Below are positions 7,881 through 14,039 of a stretch of 57,147 nucleotides of DNA, one piece after another. Location of the stretch: the NCBI GenBank assembly GCA_002167435.2, contig NHBR02000023.1, positions 1 to 57,147 of the forward strand, given 5' to 3'. The position numbers and the translations under genes are program-made. Source of the stretch: Allomuricauda sp. TMED12 (GTDB taxonomy: Bacteria > Bacteroidota > Bacteroidia > Flavobacteriales > Flavobacteriaceae). Within the stretch, counting starts at the first letter, position 1; each line of letters starts with the position of its first letter. Below the pieces are notes generated by a model. It had not been told where the DNA came from. It saw only the letters and a list, made by a program, of their open reading frames with translations, and searched no databases.

Positions 7881-8026
7881 CTTAAATTACTGGCAAGGGT
7901 TCGAATATACGGAGTGCGGGTTTTCGAGGCTCTTCGTTATCAAACCGCAATACAGTTTATTAAATGCTTTAAAGTTTAAATTTACTAAACCGCCCCGCAT
8001 CATGTATATTTATTGTTGGCTGCTGG
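7881..8026. repeat. Hyphenated palindromic element E5
   Basis: The left end is CTTAAATTACTGGCAAGGG (7881-7899) and the right end ATTGTTGGC (8012-8020). The arms are strikingly symmetric: TATAC-N4-TGCGGG (7906-7920) against CCCGCA-N4-GTATA (7994-8008), both with a 4-base unpaired spacer, around a loop of about 73 bases that holds a further AAACCGC able to pair with the GCGGGTTT arm. Unpaired spacers within the arms are also typical of integron attC sites. It separates the sigma-factor operon from the GNAT gene. Confidence 0.7.
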
Positions 8027-8029
8027 TTT

Positions 8030-8833
8030 TTATCCGCAATATCCACTCCCATAAGAATAAATATATTTAGGATTCCATTTGTTTTGTTTGCCTAGAATCA
8101 TTCTTGAGCATTTATATCCTTTTTTTAACCCACTTGTCTTAAAAAAATCAATTCCTGCGTTATTATCAATTGGCAACAAAGTTCTTATTTCCTTTTTTGA
8201 ATGTTTTAATTTCAGTAATTCAACTCCCGCTTTCGTATCATTTGATAAAACCAATCCTCGCCCGAAATCAGGGAGATAGAATCCTAATAAATCGTTGTCC
8301 GAATTAAAATATCCAAAACCGGTTTTATAATACTTATCAATCAAATGTGTCCGATTCTCTCCATTTGCTAGATTATCCAGATGGTATAGCTTTTCTAAAT
8401 CTGAGCAATCCAGCTTACGTATAGAACTTGACATCTCATAATCTTGCCCCAACTCTGTGTCAAAGCATTGATAATCCGCAATCTTGGCGAATCCAATCTT
8501 TTTATACACAGGCTCTCCAAGTTCAGTTGCAATCAATATCTGAGTTTCACATCCCTTATCTTTCAAATAATCAACGAGAAATTTTGTCATTTTGAACCCT
8601 AATCCTTTCCCTCTTAAACTCTCGTCAATAATTATATTAGCAAGCCACCCTATTTTATCCCTGAAAAAAACATTTCCTGTCCCAACTATTTTTGTGTCCT
8701 GAATCATGACAAAAGCTCTAAAATAATTCTCTCCAACGAAATCATTTAAGAAATCTTCATAATCAAATTTCCAGTCAATTGGTGGAAGACTATTGAGTCC
8801 AGATATATCCGATTTTTTTAATTCTCTAATCAT
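8030..8833 (-). CDS. Two-domain GNAT-family N-acetyltransferase, 267 aa
   Basis: Acyl-CoA-dependent N-acetyltransferase. The first GNAT domain covers about residues 1-135, with the acetyl-CoA-binding segment seen in IIIDESLRGKGLGFKMTKFL (R-G-K-G-x-G form of motif A) and the closing EPVYKKIGFAK motif. A second, degenerate half (about residues 145-260, ending FFKTSGLKKGYKCSRMILG) matches the C-terminal domain found in many Bacteroidota two-domain GNATs (acetyltransf_18 type). Substrate unknown. Both flanks are palindromic elements (7881-8026 and 8857-8970), so it forms another single-gene unit. The last codons end within a few bases of element E5. Confidence 0.88.
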   Translation of the reverse strand: MIRELKKSDISGLNSLPPIDWKFDYEDFLNDFVGENYFRAFVMIQDTKIVGTGNVFFRDKIGWLANIIIDESLRGKGLGFKMTKFLVDYLKDKGCETQILIATELGEPVYKKIGFAKIADYQCFDTELGQDYEMSSSIRKLDCSDLEKLYHLDNLANGENRTHLIDKYYKTGFGYFNSDNDLLGFYLPDFGRGLVLSNDTKAGVELLKLKHSKKEIRTLLPIDNNAGIDFFKTSGLKKGYKCSRMILGKQNKWNPKYIYSYGSGYCG

Positions 8834-8856
8834 GTTTCAATTTAGCACAATCGTTT

Positions 8857-8970
8857 CTCAAATTACCCACAACGCCACGCGGATATGGCAAGTAGCGTTG
8901 CGAGCTTGCTCGCACAAGCTAAGGTAGCCATTAGGCGCAAATGCGCTATATCCGATGTTAGGTACAGTGG
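8857..8970. repeat. Hyphenated palindromic element E6
   Basis: The left end is CTCAAATTACCCACAACGCC (8857-8876). The arms CGGATATGGC (8880-8889) and GCTATATCCG (8945-8954) pair at 9 of 10 positions. The interior holds two perfect hairpins, GCGAGC-TT-GCTCGC (8900-8913) and GCGC-AAAT-GCGC near 8935-8946. The right end GTTAGGT (8957-8963) fits the integron core-site pattern GTTRRRY; the opposite end does not fit RYYYAAC exactly. It is more GC-rich than its surroundings. Confidence 0.7.
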
Positions 8971-8984
8971 CAAAGGCAATTTAG

Positions 8985-9140
8985 TGAAAATAAGTGATTG
9001 GTATTGTCCCGGTGGTTGGGCTAATGTGCGGTCGTACCGCGTGGCGTTAGGAACATTTAGCGTTTGTAGGTGGCACGTTAGTGACGCAAACACGCACCAC
9101 AGGCATTGTTCCAAACGGTTGTATATAGAAAATAGTGGTT
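8985..9140. repeat. Further GC-rich palindromic segment (E7), right end of the array
   Basis: Contains hairpin GCGGT-CGT-ACCGC (9029-9041) and outer arms GGAACA (9050-9055) and TGTTCC (9107-9112), with GTTTG/CAAAC inside them and several GTTAG/GTTGG core-like words. There is no gene between E6 and E7, so this may be an empty element or a decayed unit. After about 9140 the sequence returns to ordinary intergenic DNA up to the isomerase gene at 9392. Confidence 0.45.
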
Positions 9141-9327
9141 TTTATTCTTTATAACCCTATGTAGCCAAAGTTAATATATACTTTTTGTGGTAAATTGTCA
9201 TAACCCAAATTTAGTTAGTTACTTTTCTATTCTTGTTCCGATGGACTATGGAACACCTAAAGCGATTAAAGGCCATAACGGAACTCAAAGGCTACTGTTC
9301 TAGCTTTTAACCTTGAGCATAAACCCG

Positions 9328-9335
9328 TATCTTTG
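9328..9335 (+). promoter_or_regulatory. Candidate -7 promoter element for the peptidyl-prolyl isomerase
   Basis: TATCTTTG matches the Bacteroidota -7 consensus TAnnTTTG and lies 56 bases upstream of the ATG. No TTG at the ideal 19-base spacing was found, so the -33 half is uncertain. Confidence 0.5.
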
Positions 9336-9391
9336 CAGCTTTATAAAAATCCGAGAATTTAGTTTTCTAATAATCTATTAATCAACATACA

Positions 9392-10324
9392 ATGCAAGAC
9401 GGAATCTACGCAAAATTCAATACCACCAAAGGTGAGATACTGGTAAAACTTACTCACGATAAAACCCCGGGGACGGTGGGCAACTTTGTTGCGCTGGCCG
9501 AGGGCGACATGGAAAATAGTGTAAAACCACAAGGAAAACCATATTACGATGGGTTAAAATTCCACAGGGTAATTGCCGATTTTATGGTCCAAGGAGGTTG
9601 TCCCACAGGTACTGGAACCGGAGACCCGGGCTATAAATTTGATGATGAGTTCCACCCCGATTTGGTGCACGATGGCCCTGGAGTGTTGTCCATGGCCAAC
9701 GCAGGACCGGGAACCAATGGGAGCCAGTTTTTTATCACTCACGTAGCCACACCATGGTTGGATAACAAACATACCGTTTTTGGCAATGTTGTGGAAGGTC
9801 AGGATATAGTGGATGCCATTGCCCAGGGTGACGCCATTGAGACCTTGGAAATTGTAAGGGTAGGTGAAGAGGCAAAAAACTGGAATGCCATAGAGGCTTT
9901 CCGTACGTTCGAAGGTGCAAGGGAAAAGCGTATTGCTGAACAAAAAGCCCAGGCAGAGGCCGAAATGGAAAAATTGGCAGCTGGTTTTGACAAGACGGAT
10001 AGTGGACTGCGTTATAAGATCATTCAAAAAGGAAGTGGTGCCAAAGCCGAAAAAGGTAAAACGGTTTCGGTGCATTACGAAGGTGCATTGGCCAACGGAC
10101 AAGTTTTTGATTCATCTTACAAAAGAAACCAACCCATAGATTTTGCATTGGGCGTGGGGCAAGTGATCCCAGGATGGGACGAAGGAATAAGCCTTCTGCA
10201 AGTGGGCGATAAGGCCCGTTTTGTGATTCCATCGCATTTGGCCTATGGCAGCGCGGGAGCTGGAGGGGTTATTCCTCCTAACGCAACATTGGTCTTTGAT
10301 GTGGAATTGATGAACGTGAAATAG
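9392..10324 (+). CDS. Bifunctional peptidyl-prolyl isomerase: cyclophilin-FKBP fusion, 310 aa
   Basis: Catalyses cis-trans isomerisation of Xaa-Pro bonds with two unrelated domains in one chain. Residues 1-160 are a cyclophilin (FHRV at 57-60, FMVQGG at 64-69, SQFFIT at 111-116, W122 in ATPWLD). Residues about 165-198 form an Ala/Glu/Lys-rich helical linker. Residues 201-310 are an FKBP domain (VHYEG at 227-231, FDSS at 239-242, QVIPGW at 257-262, AYGSAGAGG at 284-292, then [14 protein letters not shown]). There is no signal peptide, so it is cytoplasmic. Cyclophilin-first fusions (CFBP) are known from flavobacteria. It is probably monocistronic, with a -7 element upstream and a hairpin terminator at 10345-10374. 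Confidence 0.95.
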   Translation: MQDGIYAKFNTTKGEILVKLTHDKTPGTVGNFVALAEGDMENSVKPQGKPYYDGLKFHRVIADFMVQGGCPTGTGTGDPGYKFDDEFHPDLVHDGPGVLSMANAGPGTNGSQFFITHVATPWLDNKHTVFGNVVEGQDIVDAIAQGDAIETLEIVRVGEEAKNWNAIEAFRTFEGAREKRIAEQKAQAEAEMEKLAAGFDKTDSGLRYKIIQKGSGAKAEKGKTVSVHYEGALANGQVFDSSYKRNQPIDFALGVGQVIPGWDEGISLLQVGDKARFVIPSHLAYGSAGAGGVIPPNATLVFDVELMNVK

Positions 10325-10344
10325 AAAAATTCACCATACGCATT

Positions 10345-10374
10345 TAAAAAGCTTCCAGAAATGGAGGCTTTTTT
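10345..10374. terminator. Hairpin terminator after the isomerase gene
   Basis: The stem AAAAAGC-T-TCCA / TGGA-G-GCTTTTT is closed by a GAAA loop and followed by a T run on the plus strand. The upstream A run gives a T run on the other strand, so it may also end the minus-strand microprotein transcript, whose stop codon lies at its edge. Confidence 0.8.
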
Positions 10375-10456
10375 ATTTGGCCCTGTTTACACTCAAAAGG
10401 AGTAAACCCAGGTTAACGGCAAGCAAAACGATTAGAACGCTAAAAAAAGTGGTCAT
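10373..10456 (-). CDS. Single-helix membrane microprotein A, 27 aa
   Basis: Short reading frame starting MTTFFSVLIVLL and ending LLSVNRAK. Almost the whole length is one hydrophobic helix with a short polar, positively charged C-terminal tail. It is supported by its tandem paralogue 72 bases upstream (10529-10615): 16 of 27 aligned residues are identical, including the TFF start, an internal V-N, and the SVN-x-x-K tail. The codons for shared residues differ at synonymous positions (ACT/ACC, GTT/GTA, CTA/CTC), as expected if the peptide is what is conserved. I know no named family. It may be a small membrane-protein partner or regulator. The stop codon overlaps the edge of the isomerase terminator. 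Confidence 0.65.
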   Translation of the reverse strand: MTTFFSVLIVLLAVNLGLLLLSVNRAK

Positions 10457-10528
10457 GGCTGCAAGTGTTTAATAGGTAACAATCCAACGTTTTAAAACCC
10501 TACCTATTGCCCCTGCACAACTATTAAT

Positions 10529-10615
10529 TTACTTTTTGGAACCGTTTACACTCCAAACCAGTAGCAAGGCATTAACGATTAAAAGAAACGAGAGTACTCC
10601 AAAAAAGGTGTTCAT
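10529..10615 (-). CDS. Single-helix membrane microprotein B, 28 aa, paralogue of A
   Basis: Reads MNTFFGVLSFLLIVN..., continues as a hydrophobic helix with a Trp near the membrane border, and ends WSVNGSKK. It has the same plan as microprotein A: M-x-TFF-x-VL, one membrane span, V-N in the middle, SVN-x-x-K at the end. The two are in tandem on the minus strand, upstream of the isomerase terminator and downstream (in their orientation) of the cold-shock gene terminator. They therefore probably have their own promoter in 10616-10710, though no clear TAnnTTTG is seen there. Too short for standard gene finders. Function unknown. Confidence 0.65.
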   Translation of the reverse strand: MNTFFGVLSFLLIVNALLLVWSVNGSKK

Positions 10616-10710
10616 TTATATAGGTTTAATGATTATGGGGAACTGCGTTTGTTTTCTATTTAGATAATAAAGAGTGAAATGGTTGCGTGGACACACAAAA
10701 AAAATGAACA

Positions 10711-10740
10711 AAAAAAAAGCCCGAGCAACGCTCGGGCTTT
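10711..10740 (-). terminator. Strong hairpin terminator of the cold-shock gene
   Basis: Perfect 11-bp stem AAAGCCCGAGC / GCTCGGGCTTT around a 3-base loop. On the minus strand it is followed by a run of eight T, giving a classic intrinsic terminator 21 bases after the cold-shock stop codon. Confidence 0.93.
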
Positions 10741-10761
10741 ATATAAAAAAAAAACTATAAC

Positions 10762-10956
10762 TTAATCCGCAACTTGTACATTAACGGCGTTTAATCCTTT
10801 TTTACCTTGTTGTAGTTCGAATTCTACAACGTCACCTTCTCTAATTTCATCGATTAAACCTGAAATGTGTACGAAGTGATCTGTGTTTGAACCATCTTCA
10901 GTGATAAAGCCATAGCCCTTAGAATCATTGAAGAATTTTACTGTTCCTTTACTCAT
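10762..10956 (-). CDS. Cold-shock domain protein (CspA family), 64 aa
   Basis: Single-stranded nucleic-acid-binding cold-shock protein, an RNA chaperone in the cytoplasm. The five-strand OB fold is covered by one domain: GTVKFFNDSKGYGFI with RNP1 (KGYGFI, residues 13-18), then HFVHIS with RNP2 (residues 27-31), and the closing EGDVVEFELQQGKKGLNAVNV. Length is typical. It is monocistronic with its own terminator (10711-10740) and a -7 element (10989-10996) about 33 bases ahead of the ATG. Confidence 0.97.
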   Translation of the reverse strand: MSKGTVKFFNDSKGYGFITEDGSNTDHFVHISGLIDEIREGDVVEFELQQGKKGLNAVNVQVAD

Positions 10957-10988
10957 AATATAAATTGAAATAATAATTAATTGAGTTG

Positions 10989-10996
10989 CAAAGGTA
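10989..10996 (-). promoter_or_regulatory. Candidate -7 promoter element of the cold-shock gene
   Basis: On the minus strand this reads TACCTTTG (TAnnTTTG consensus), followed by 32 bases to the ATG. The base triplet 19 bases upstream is CTG rather than TTG. Confidence 0.55.
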
Positions 10997-11041
10997 CGTT
11001 TAATTTATTGATAATCAGTTTTTTTATTTTAAAATATAAAA

Positions 11042-11680
11042 TTAGACCGATGGGTCGGGGGTCAAACGTAGATAGGGCTTCACTTCTTCCACACCTTTTG
11101 TAAAGATTCCTTTGGCCTCTTCCGTAGGTATAGAAGGACTTACCACAACTTTTTCCCCATGTTTCCAGTTGGCGGGGGTGGCCACTTTGTGGTCGGCGGT
11201 TAATTGCAAAGAATCGATAACCCGTAGTAATTCGTAAAAATTACGCCCAGTAGAGGCCGGATACGTTAGCGTGAGTTTGATTTTTTTGTCAGGCCCAATA
11301 ACAAATACGGAGCGTACGGTAAGTGTATCGTCCGCATTGGGGTGTATCATATCATAAAGGTCGGAAACCTTTCTTTCCACGTCTGCAATAATGGGAAAAT
11401 TTACTTCGGTATTCTGGGTTTCGTTAATATCCTTGATCCATTCCATGTGAGATGCAGCGCCATCCACACTAAGTGCCATCATCTTCACGTTTCTTTTATC
11501 GAACTCATCCTTAAACTTGGCGGCCGTACCCAACTCAGTGGTACAAACAGGCGTGAAATCCGCAGGGTGTGAGAATAGGATTCCCCAGCTATCGCCAAGG
11601 TATTCATAAAAATTGAGTGTTCCTTCGGAAGTAACCGCTGTAAAATCCGGGGCGGTATCTCCTAATCTTAAAGTTGCCAT
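11042..11680 (-). CDS. 1-Cys peroxiredoxin (Prx6 type), 212 aa
   Basis: Thiol peroxidase that reduces hydrogen peroxide and organic hydroperoxides. The peroxidatic cysteine is Cys46 in FSHPADFTPVCTTELG, with the conserved Thr three residues before and the usual Arg in VRSVFVIGPD. Cys46 is the only cysteine in the protein, so resolution must come from an external thiol, as in the Prx6 subfamily. The Prx6-type C-terminal extension is present (NWKHGEKVVV, then EEAKGIFTKG). It is divergent from the DinB-family gene at 11829 across a 148-base intergenic region that must contain both promoters. Confidence 0.95.
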   Translation of the reverse strand: MATLRLGDTAPDFTAVTSEGTLNFYEYLGDSWGILFSHPADFTPVCTTELGTAAKFKDEFDKRNVKMMALSVDGAASHMEWIKDINETQNTEVNFPIIADVERKVSDLYDMIHPNADDTLTVRSVFVIGPDKKIKLTLTYPASTGRNFYELLRVIDSLQLTADHKVATPANWKHGEKVVVSPSIPTEEAKGIFTKGVEEVKPYLRLTPDPSV

Positions 11681-11816
11681 ATATCCTTGATTTTTAGATT
11701 TAAAAAATTAGTACTCTACAAAATTACTAGATTATTTGGGTGTAACATTATAAATCAGTTAAAACTGTATTAAAATACGTCTCTTTTTAATAGGGAAAAG
11801 TATCGTGCAAAGTTGT

Positions 11817-11824
11817 TATTTTTG
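11817..11824 (+). promoter_or_regulatory. -7 element directly ahead of a start codon (possible leaderless transcript)
   Basis: TATTTTTG ends only 4 bases before the ATG at 11829. With the usual short distance from -7 element to transcription start in Bacteroidota, the transcript would begin at or next to the start codon. Confidence 0.5.
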
Positions 11825-11828
11825 AAGA

Positions 11829-12371
11829 ATGGAAAAGGAAACTTTCGAACAACTACGTTACCCTATTGGTAAATTTAATATACCCGAATCCATTACAAAA
11901 GAAGATTTACAGGAATGGATTGCTATTTTGGAAAATTTACCGCAACGTTTGAGCGATTTGGTAACGCCGCTCACCGACCAACAATTGGAAACTCCATATC
12001 GCCCCGATGGGTGGACGGTTCGTCAAGTGGTGCATCATATTTCCGATAGTCACCATAACAGTTATATCCGCTTTAAGTGGGCCTTAACGGAGGATGCGCC
12101 AATCATAAAAGCTTATAATGAAAAGGCCTGGGCCGAATTGTTCGATACCCGAACGGCACCGATTCAAATGTCCTTGGACCATTTAAGTGCTATACATACC
12201 AAGTTGGTTTATTTGTTGAAAGGACTATCAGAAGAAGATTTACAACGAAGTTTTGTTCATCCTGATGGGAATCAGGAAACGACGTTGAAGGAAAATATTG
12301 GCCGCTATGCCTGGCACAGCAACCACCATTATGCCCATATTGAAAATTTGATCCAGCGAAAAGGCTGGTAA
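11829..12371 (+). CDS. DinB/YfiT-family putative bacillithiol transferase, 180 aa
   Basis: DinB-like four-helix-bundle metalloprotein of the YfiT branch, thought to transfer bacillithiol or a similar thiol to electrophiles; activity is inferred from the family. The N-terminal YPIGKFNIPESITKEDLQEW is the YfiT hallmark. Metal-ligand histidines appear in GWTVRQVVHHISDSH (about residues 61-75) and in AWHSNHHYAHIENL (about 162-175), matching the family's three-His site. Length fits. It is alone on the plus strand and converges with the GNAT gene, whose stop lies directly next to its own. Confidence 0.88.
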   Translation: MEKETFEQLRYPIGKFNIPESITKEDLQEWIAILENLPQRLSDLVTPLTDQQLETPYRPDGWTVRQVVHHISDSHHNSYIRFKWALTEDAPIIKAYNEKAWAELFDTRTAPIQMSLDHLSAIHTKLVYLLKGLSEEDLQRSFVHPDGNQETTLKENIGRYAWHSNHHYAHIENLIQRKGW

Positions 12372-12372
12372 C

Positions 12373-12942
12373 CTAAAGCGTTTTGGTCAAAATCCACATG
12401 GGTTTTTCGGAAGGTTTGGCATTGGGCAGCACCACTTCGCTCTCCCTTTTGATAACATATCCATTTTTTTGATAGAAATGCACGGGTTTCCCTTTTTGCA
12501 TGGCATCCAACCAAACAACTTTCTTGTTTAAACCCCTTGCCGTCTCTTCAATAAATTGAAGCAATTGTTTGCCAATACCTTTACCTGAATGTTCCTTGAG
12601 CAAATAGATTTTTTCCGCTTTTAATGCATCGGCATCCGAGATTTCATCAATACCACAGTTTTTCACCAATTTAAGAATACCGACTGTTTCCTCGTTCAAG
12701 TTGACGAGGTAATTAACTTCATTTGGGTCTTTAAGTTCACGTTCCACAACCTCTGTGGTAAGTCCATGGGAAATGTAAGGTGTTGGGTCTTCATTCTCCC
12801 ATAAGTGCAGATAATGTTCACAGTACGATTTTACACCAACGTCCACGTACTTTTCAAGGGTTTTTTCGGTAACGGGCACCAGTGTTAGGGTGTTGTTTAG
12901 AATAGCAGGGTTCATTATTTGGTTTGCTAGTTGTTTATCCAT
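12373..12942 (-). CDS. GNAT-family N-acetyltransferase, 189 aa
   Basis: Acetyl-CoA-dependent N-acetyltransferase. Motif A is seen in AEKIYLLKEHSGKGIGKQLL (S-G-K-G-I-G at about residues 122-127) and motif B in VVWLDAMQKGKPVHFYQKNGY. Substrate unknown. The ATG at 12942 overlaps the end of the thioredoxin-like gene by 16 bases, which implies translational coupling; a second ATG nine codons in (12915) is also plausible and would leave 11 bases between the genes. The overlap and common strand make a two-gene operon likely. Confidence 0.88.
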   Translation of the reverse strand: MDKQLANQIMNPAILNNTLTLVPVTEKTLEKYVDVGVKSYCEHYLHLWENEDPTPYISHGLTTEVVERELKDPNEVNYLVNLNEETVGILKLVKNCGIDEISDADALKAEKIYLLKEHSGKGIGKQLLQFIEETARGLNKKVVWLDAMQKGKPVHFYQKNGYVIKRESEVVLPNAKPSEKPMWILTKTL

Positions 12943-13487
12943 TTAATGTTGCAGCCCAGACTTGGTTTTTGATTGGAATCAACTTCCTTGCCATCGAGAA
13001 CTGCATCCATGGCATTTTTCAAGTCGGCTCCTGAGAGTGGTAACCCATTTCCTGGTCTGGAATCGTCCAGTTGGCCGCGGTACACCAAGGCCATCTCACT
13101 GTTAAAAAGATAGAAATCCGGGGTGCAGGCAGCATCAAAGGCTTGGGCCACTTCTTGGGTTTCGTCATACAAATAGGGGAAGGTGTAGTCTTCCTCCATG
13201 GCCTTTTCCTTCATTAAATGCGGGGCATCTTGTGGATAGTTTTCCACATCGTTACTGGAAATGGCTACGAAGGCAATGCCTTTTTTTTGATACTCCTTAG
13301 CCAACTTTGCAATTTGTGGGTTTACATGGATCACAAAGGGGCAATGATTGCAAATGAACATAATCACTGTACCTTTTTCTCCTTTTATATCGTTTAACGC
13401 GACTTTTTTGTCGGAAACGGTGTCCAACAGTTCAAAGTCTGGTGCTTTAGTGCCCAAAGGGAGCATATTGCTAGGGGTCCTTGCCAT
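12927..13487 (-). CDS. Thioredoxin-like redoxin-domain protein, 186 aa
   Basis: Member of the AhpC/TSA-redoxin group with a thioredoxin fold (LGTKAPDFELLDT at the start). It carries a CxxC pair, Cys46-Asn-His-Cys49, in VIMFICNHCPFVIHV, so it can form a redox disulfide. The cis-Pro region is in AACTPDFYLFN, and RGQLDDSRPGNGLP near residue 145 is a conserved block of this subfamily. No signal peptide, hence cytoplasmic. The precise substrate is unknown. First gene of a likely operon with the overlapping GNAT gene. Confidence 0.9.
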   Translation of the reverse strand: MARTPSNMLPLGTKAPDFELLDTVSDKKVALNDIKGEKGTVIMFICNHCPFVIHVNPQIAKLAKEYQKKGIAFVAISSNDVENYPQDAPHLMKEKAMEEDYTFPYLYDETQEVAQAFDAACTPDFYLFNSEMALVYRGQLDDSRPGNGLPLSGADLKNAMDAVLDGKEVDSNQKPSLGCNIKWINN

Positions 13488-13538
13488 GGATATTTAATTT
13501 ATTAGGATTACTGTTGCTAAGTAAATAACAAAAATAAA

Positions 13539-13565
13539 AAACGACCTGTAAAGTACAGGTCGTTT
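13539..13565 (-). terminator. Hairpin terminator of the DUF3276 gene
   Basis: Perfect stem AAACGACCTGTA / TACAGGTCGTTT with a 3-base loop, 25 bases past the DUF3276 stop codon. The T tract on the minus strand comes from the A-rich sequence at 13527-13540. Confidence 0.85.
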
Positions 13566-13589
13566 AACTTTTTAAAGGGTTTAACTTTA

Positions 13590-13964
13590 TTAGATGTCGT
13601 CGAAACTTAAATCGGTAAAGTTATTGTCGGTAGTACTTCCGTTTTCACTGAAGTCCCCTTCTTCCTTTTTGAAATCTTTTTGGTGGCGTTCGGAGATAAC
13701 TTCAGTTCCTTTTTCATCAATAATGTAATCCATCATTTCTTCCATAATCTCACGGAAAGCACTAAAATCTTCTTTATAAAGGTAAATTTTGTGCTTTTTG
13801 TAATGGAAAGAACCATCATCATGAGTAAATTTTTTACTTTCTGTGATGGTTAAGTAGTAATCTCCGGCCTTGGTGCTTCTTACATCAAAAAAGTAGGTTC
13901 TTCTGCCTGCTCTTAAGACTTTCGAATAAATCTCTTCCTGATCCATGGTATCTTTCTGGCCCAT
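13590..13964 (-). CDS. DUF3276 (PUR-alpha-like) protein, 124 aa
   Basis: Small nucleic-acid-binding protein of the PUR family as found in Bacteroidota and spirochaetes (DUF3276). The PUR-repeat-like core is visible: EEIYSKVLRAGRRTYFFDVR, DYYLTITESKKF, then HKIYLYKEDFSAFREIMEEM. The C-terminal third (about residues 90-124) is acidic and low-complexity, likely disordered. Cytoplasmic, conserved across Flavobacteriia, physiological role not established. Start at the first ATG (MGQKDTMDQEE); the ATG six codons later is an alternative. It has its own terminator and stands between the thioredoxin operon and the ABC exporter. Confidence 0.92.
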   Translation of the reverse strand: MGQKDTMDQEEIYSKVLRAGRRTYFFDVRSTKAGDYYLTITESKKFTHDDGSFHYKKHKIYLYKEDFSAFREIMEEMMDYIIDEKGTEVISERHQKDFKKEEGDFSENGSTTDNNFTDLSFDDI

Positions 13965-14039
13965 ATGGTATAGTGTATTTAGTACTATGTTGAATTATGT
14001 TACCAAAAATGTAAAAAAAAAGCTAATTCAGCAACTTTT

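Noticed and set aside
4281..9140. Classical integron with standard attC sites
   Set aside because: Only single ends (GTTAGGT, and ACCTAAC on the other strand of E6) fit the attC core patterns; most ends do not, and no IntI-type integrase is present. Kept only as a cassette-like hypothesis.
8863..9154. Open frames of 83 and 89 residues on either strand
   Set aside because: They are translations of palindromic elements E6 and E7, with composition unlike proteins (many Ala/Cys/His from GC-rich hairpins) and no plausible domain.
9554..10102. 182-residue frame antisense to the isomerase gene
   Set aside because: It lies wholly within a strongly supported gene, and its sequence shows no family features.
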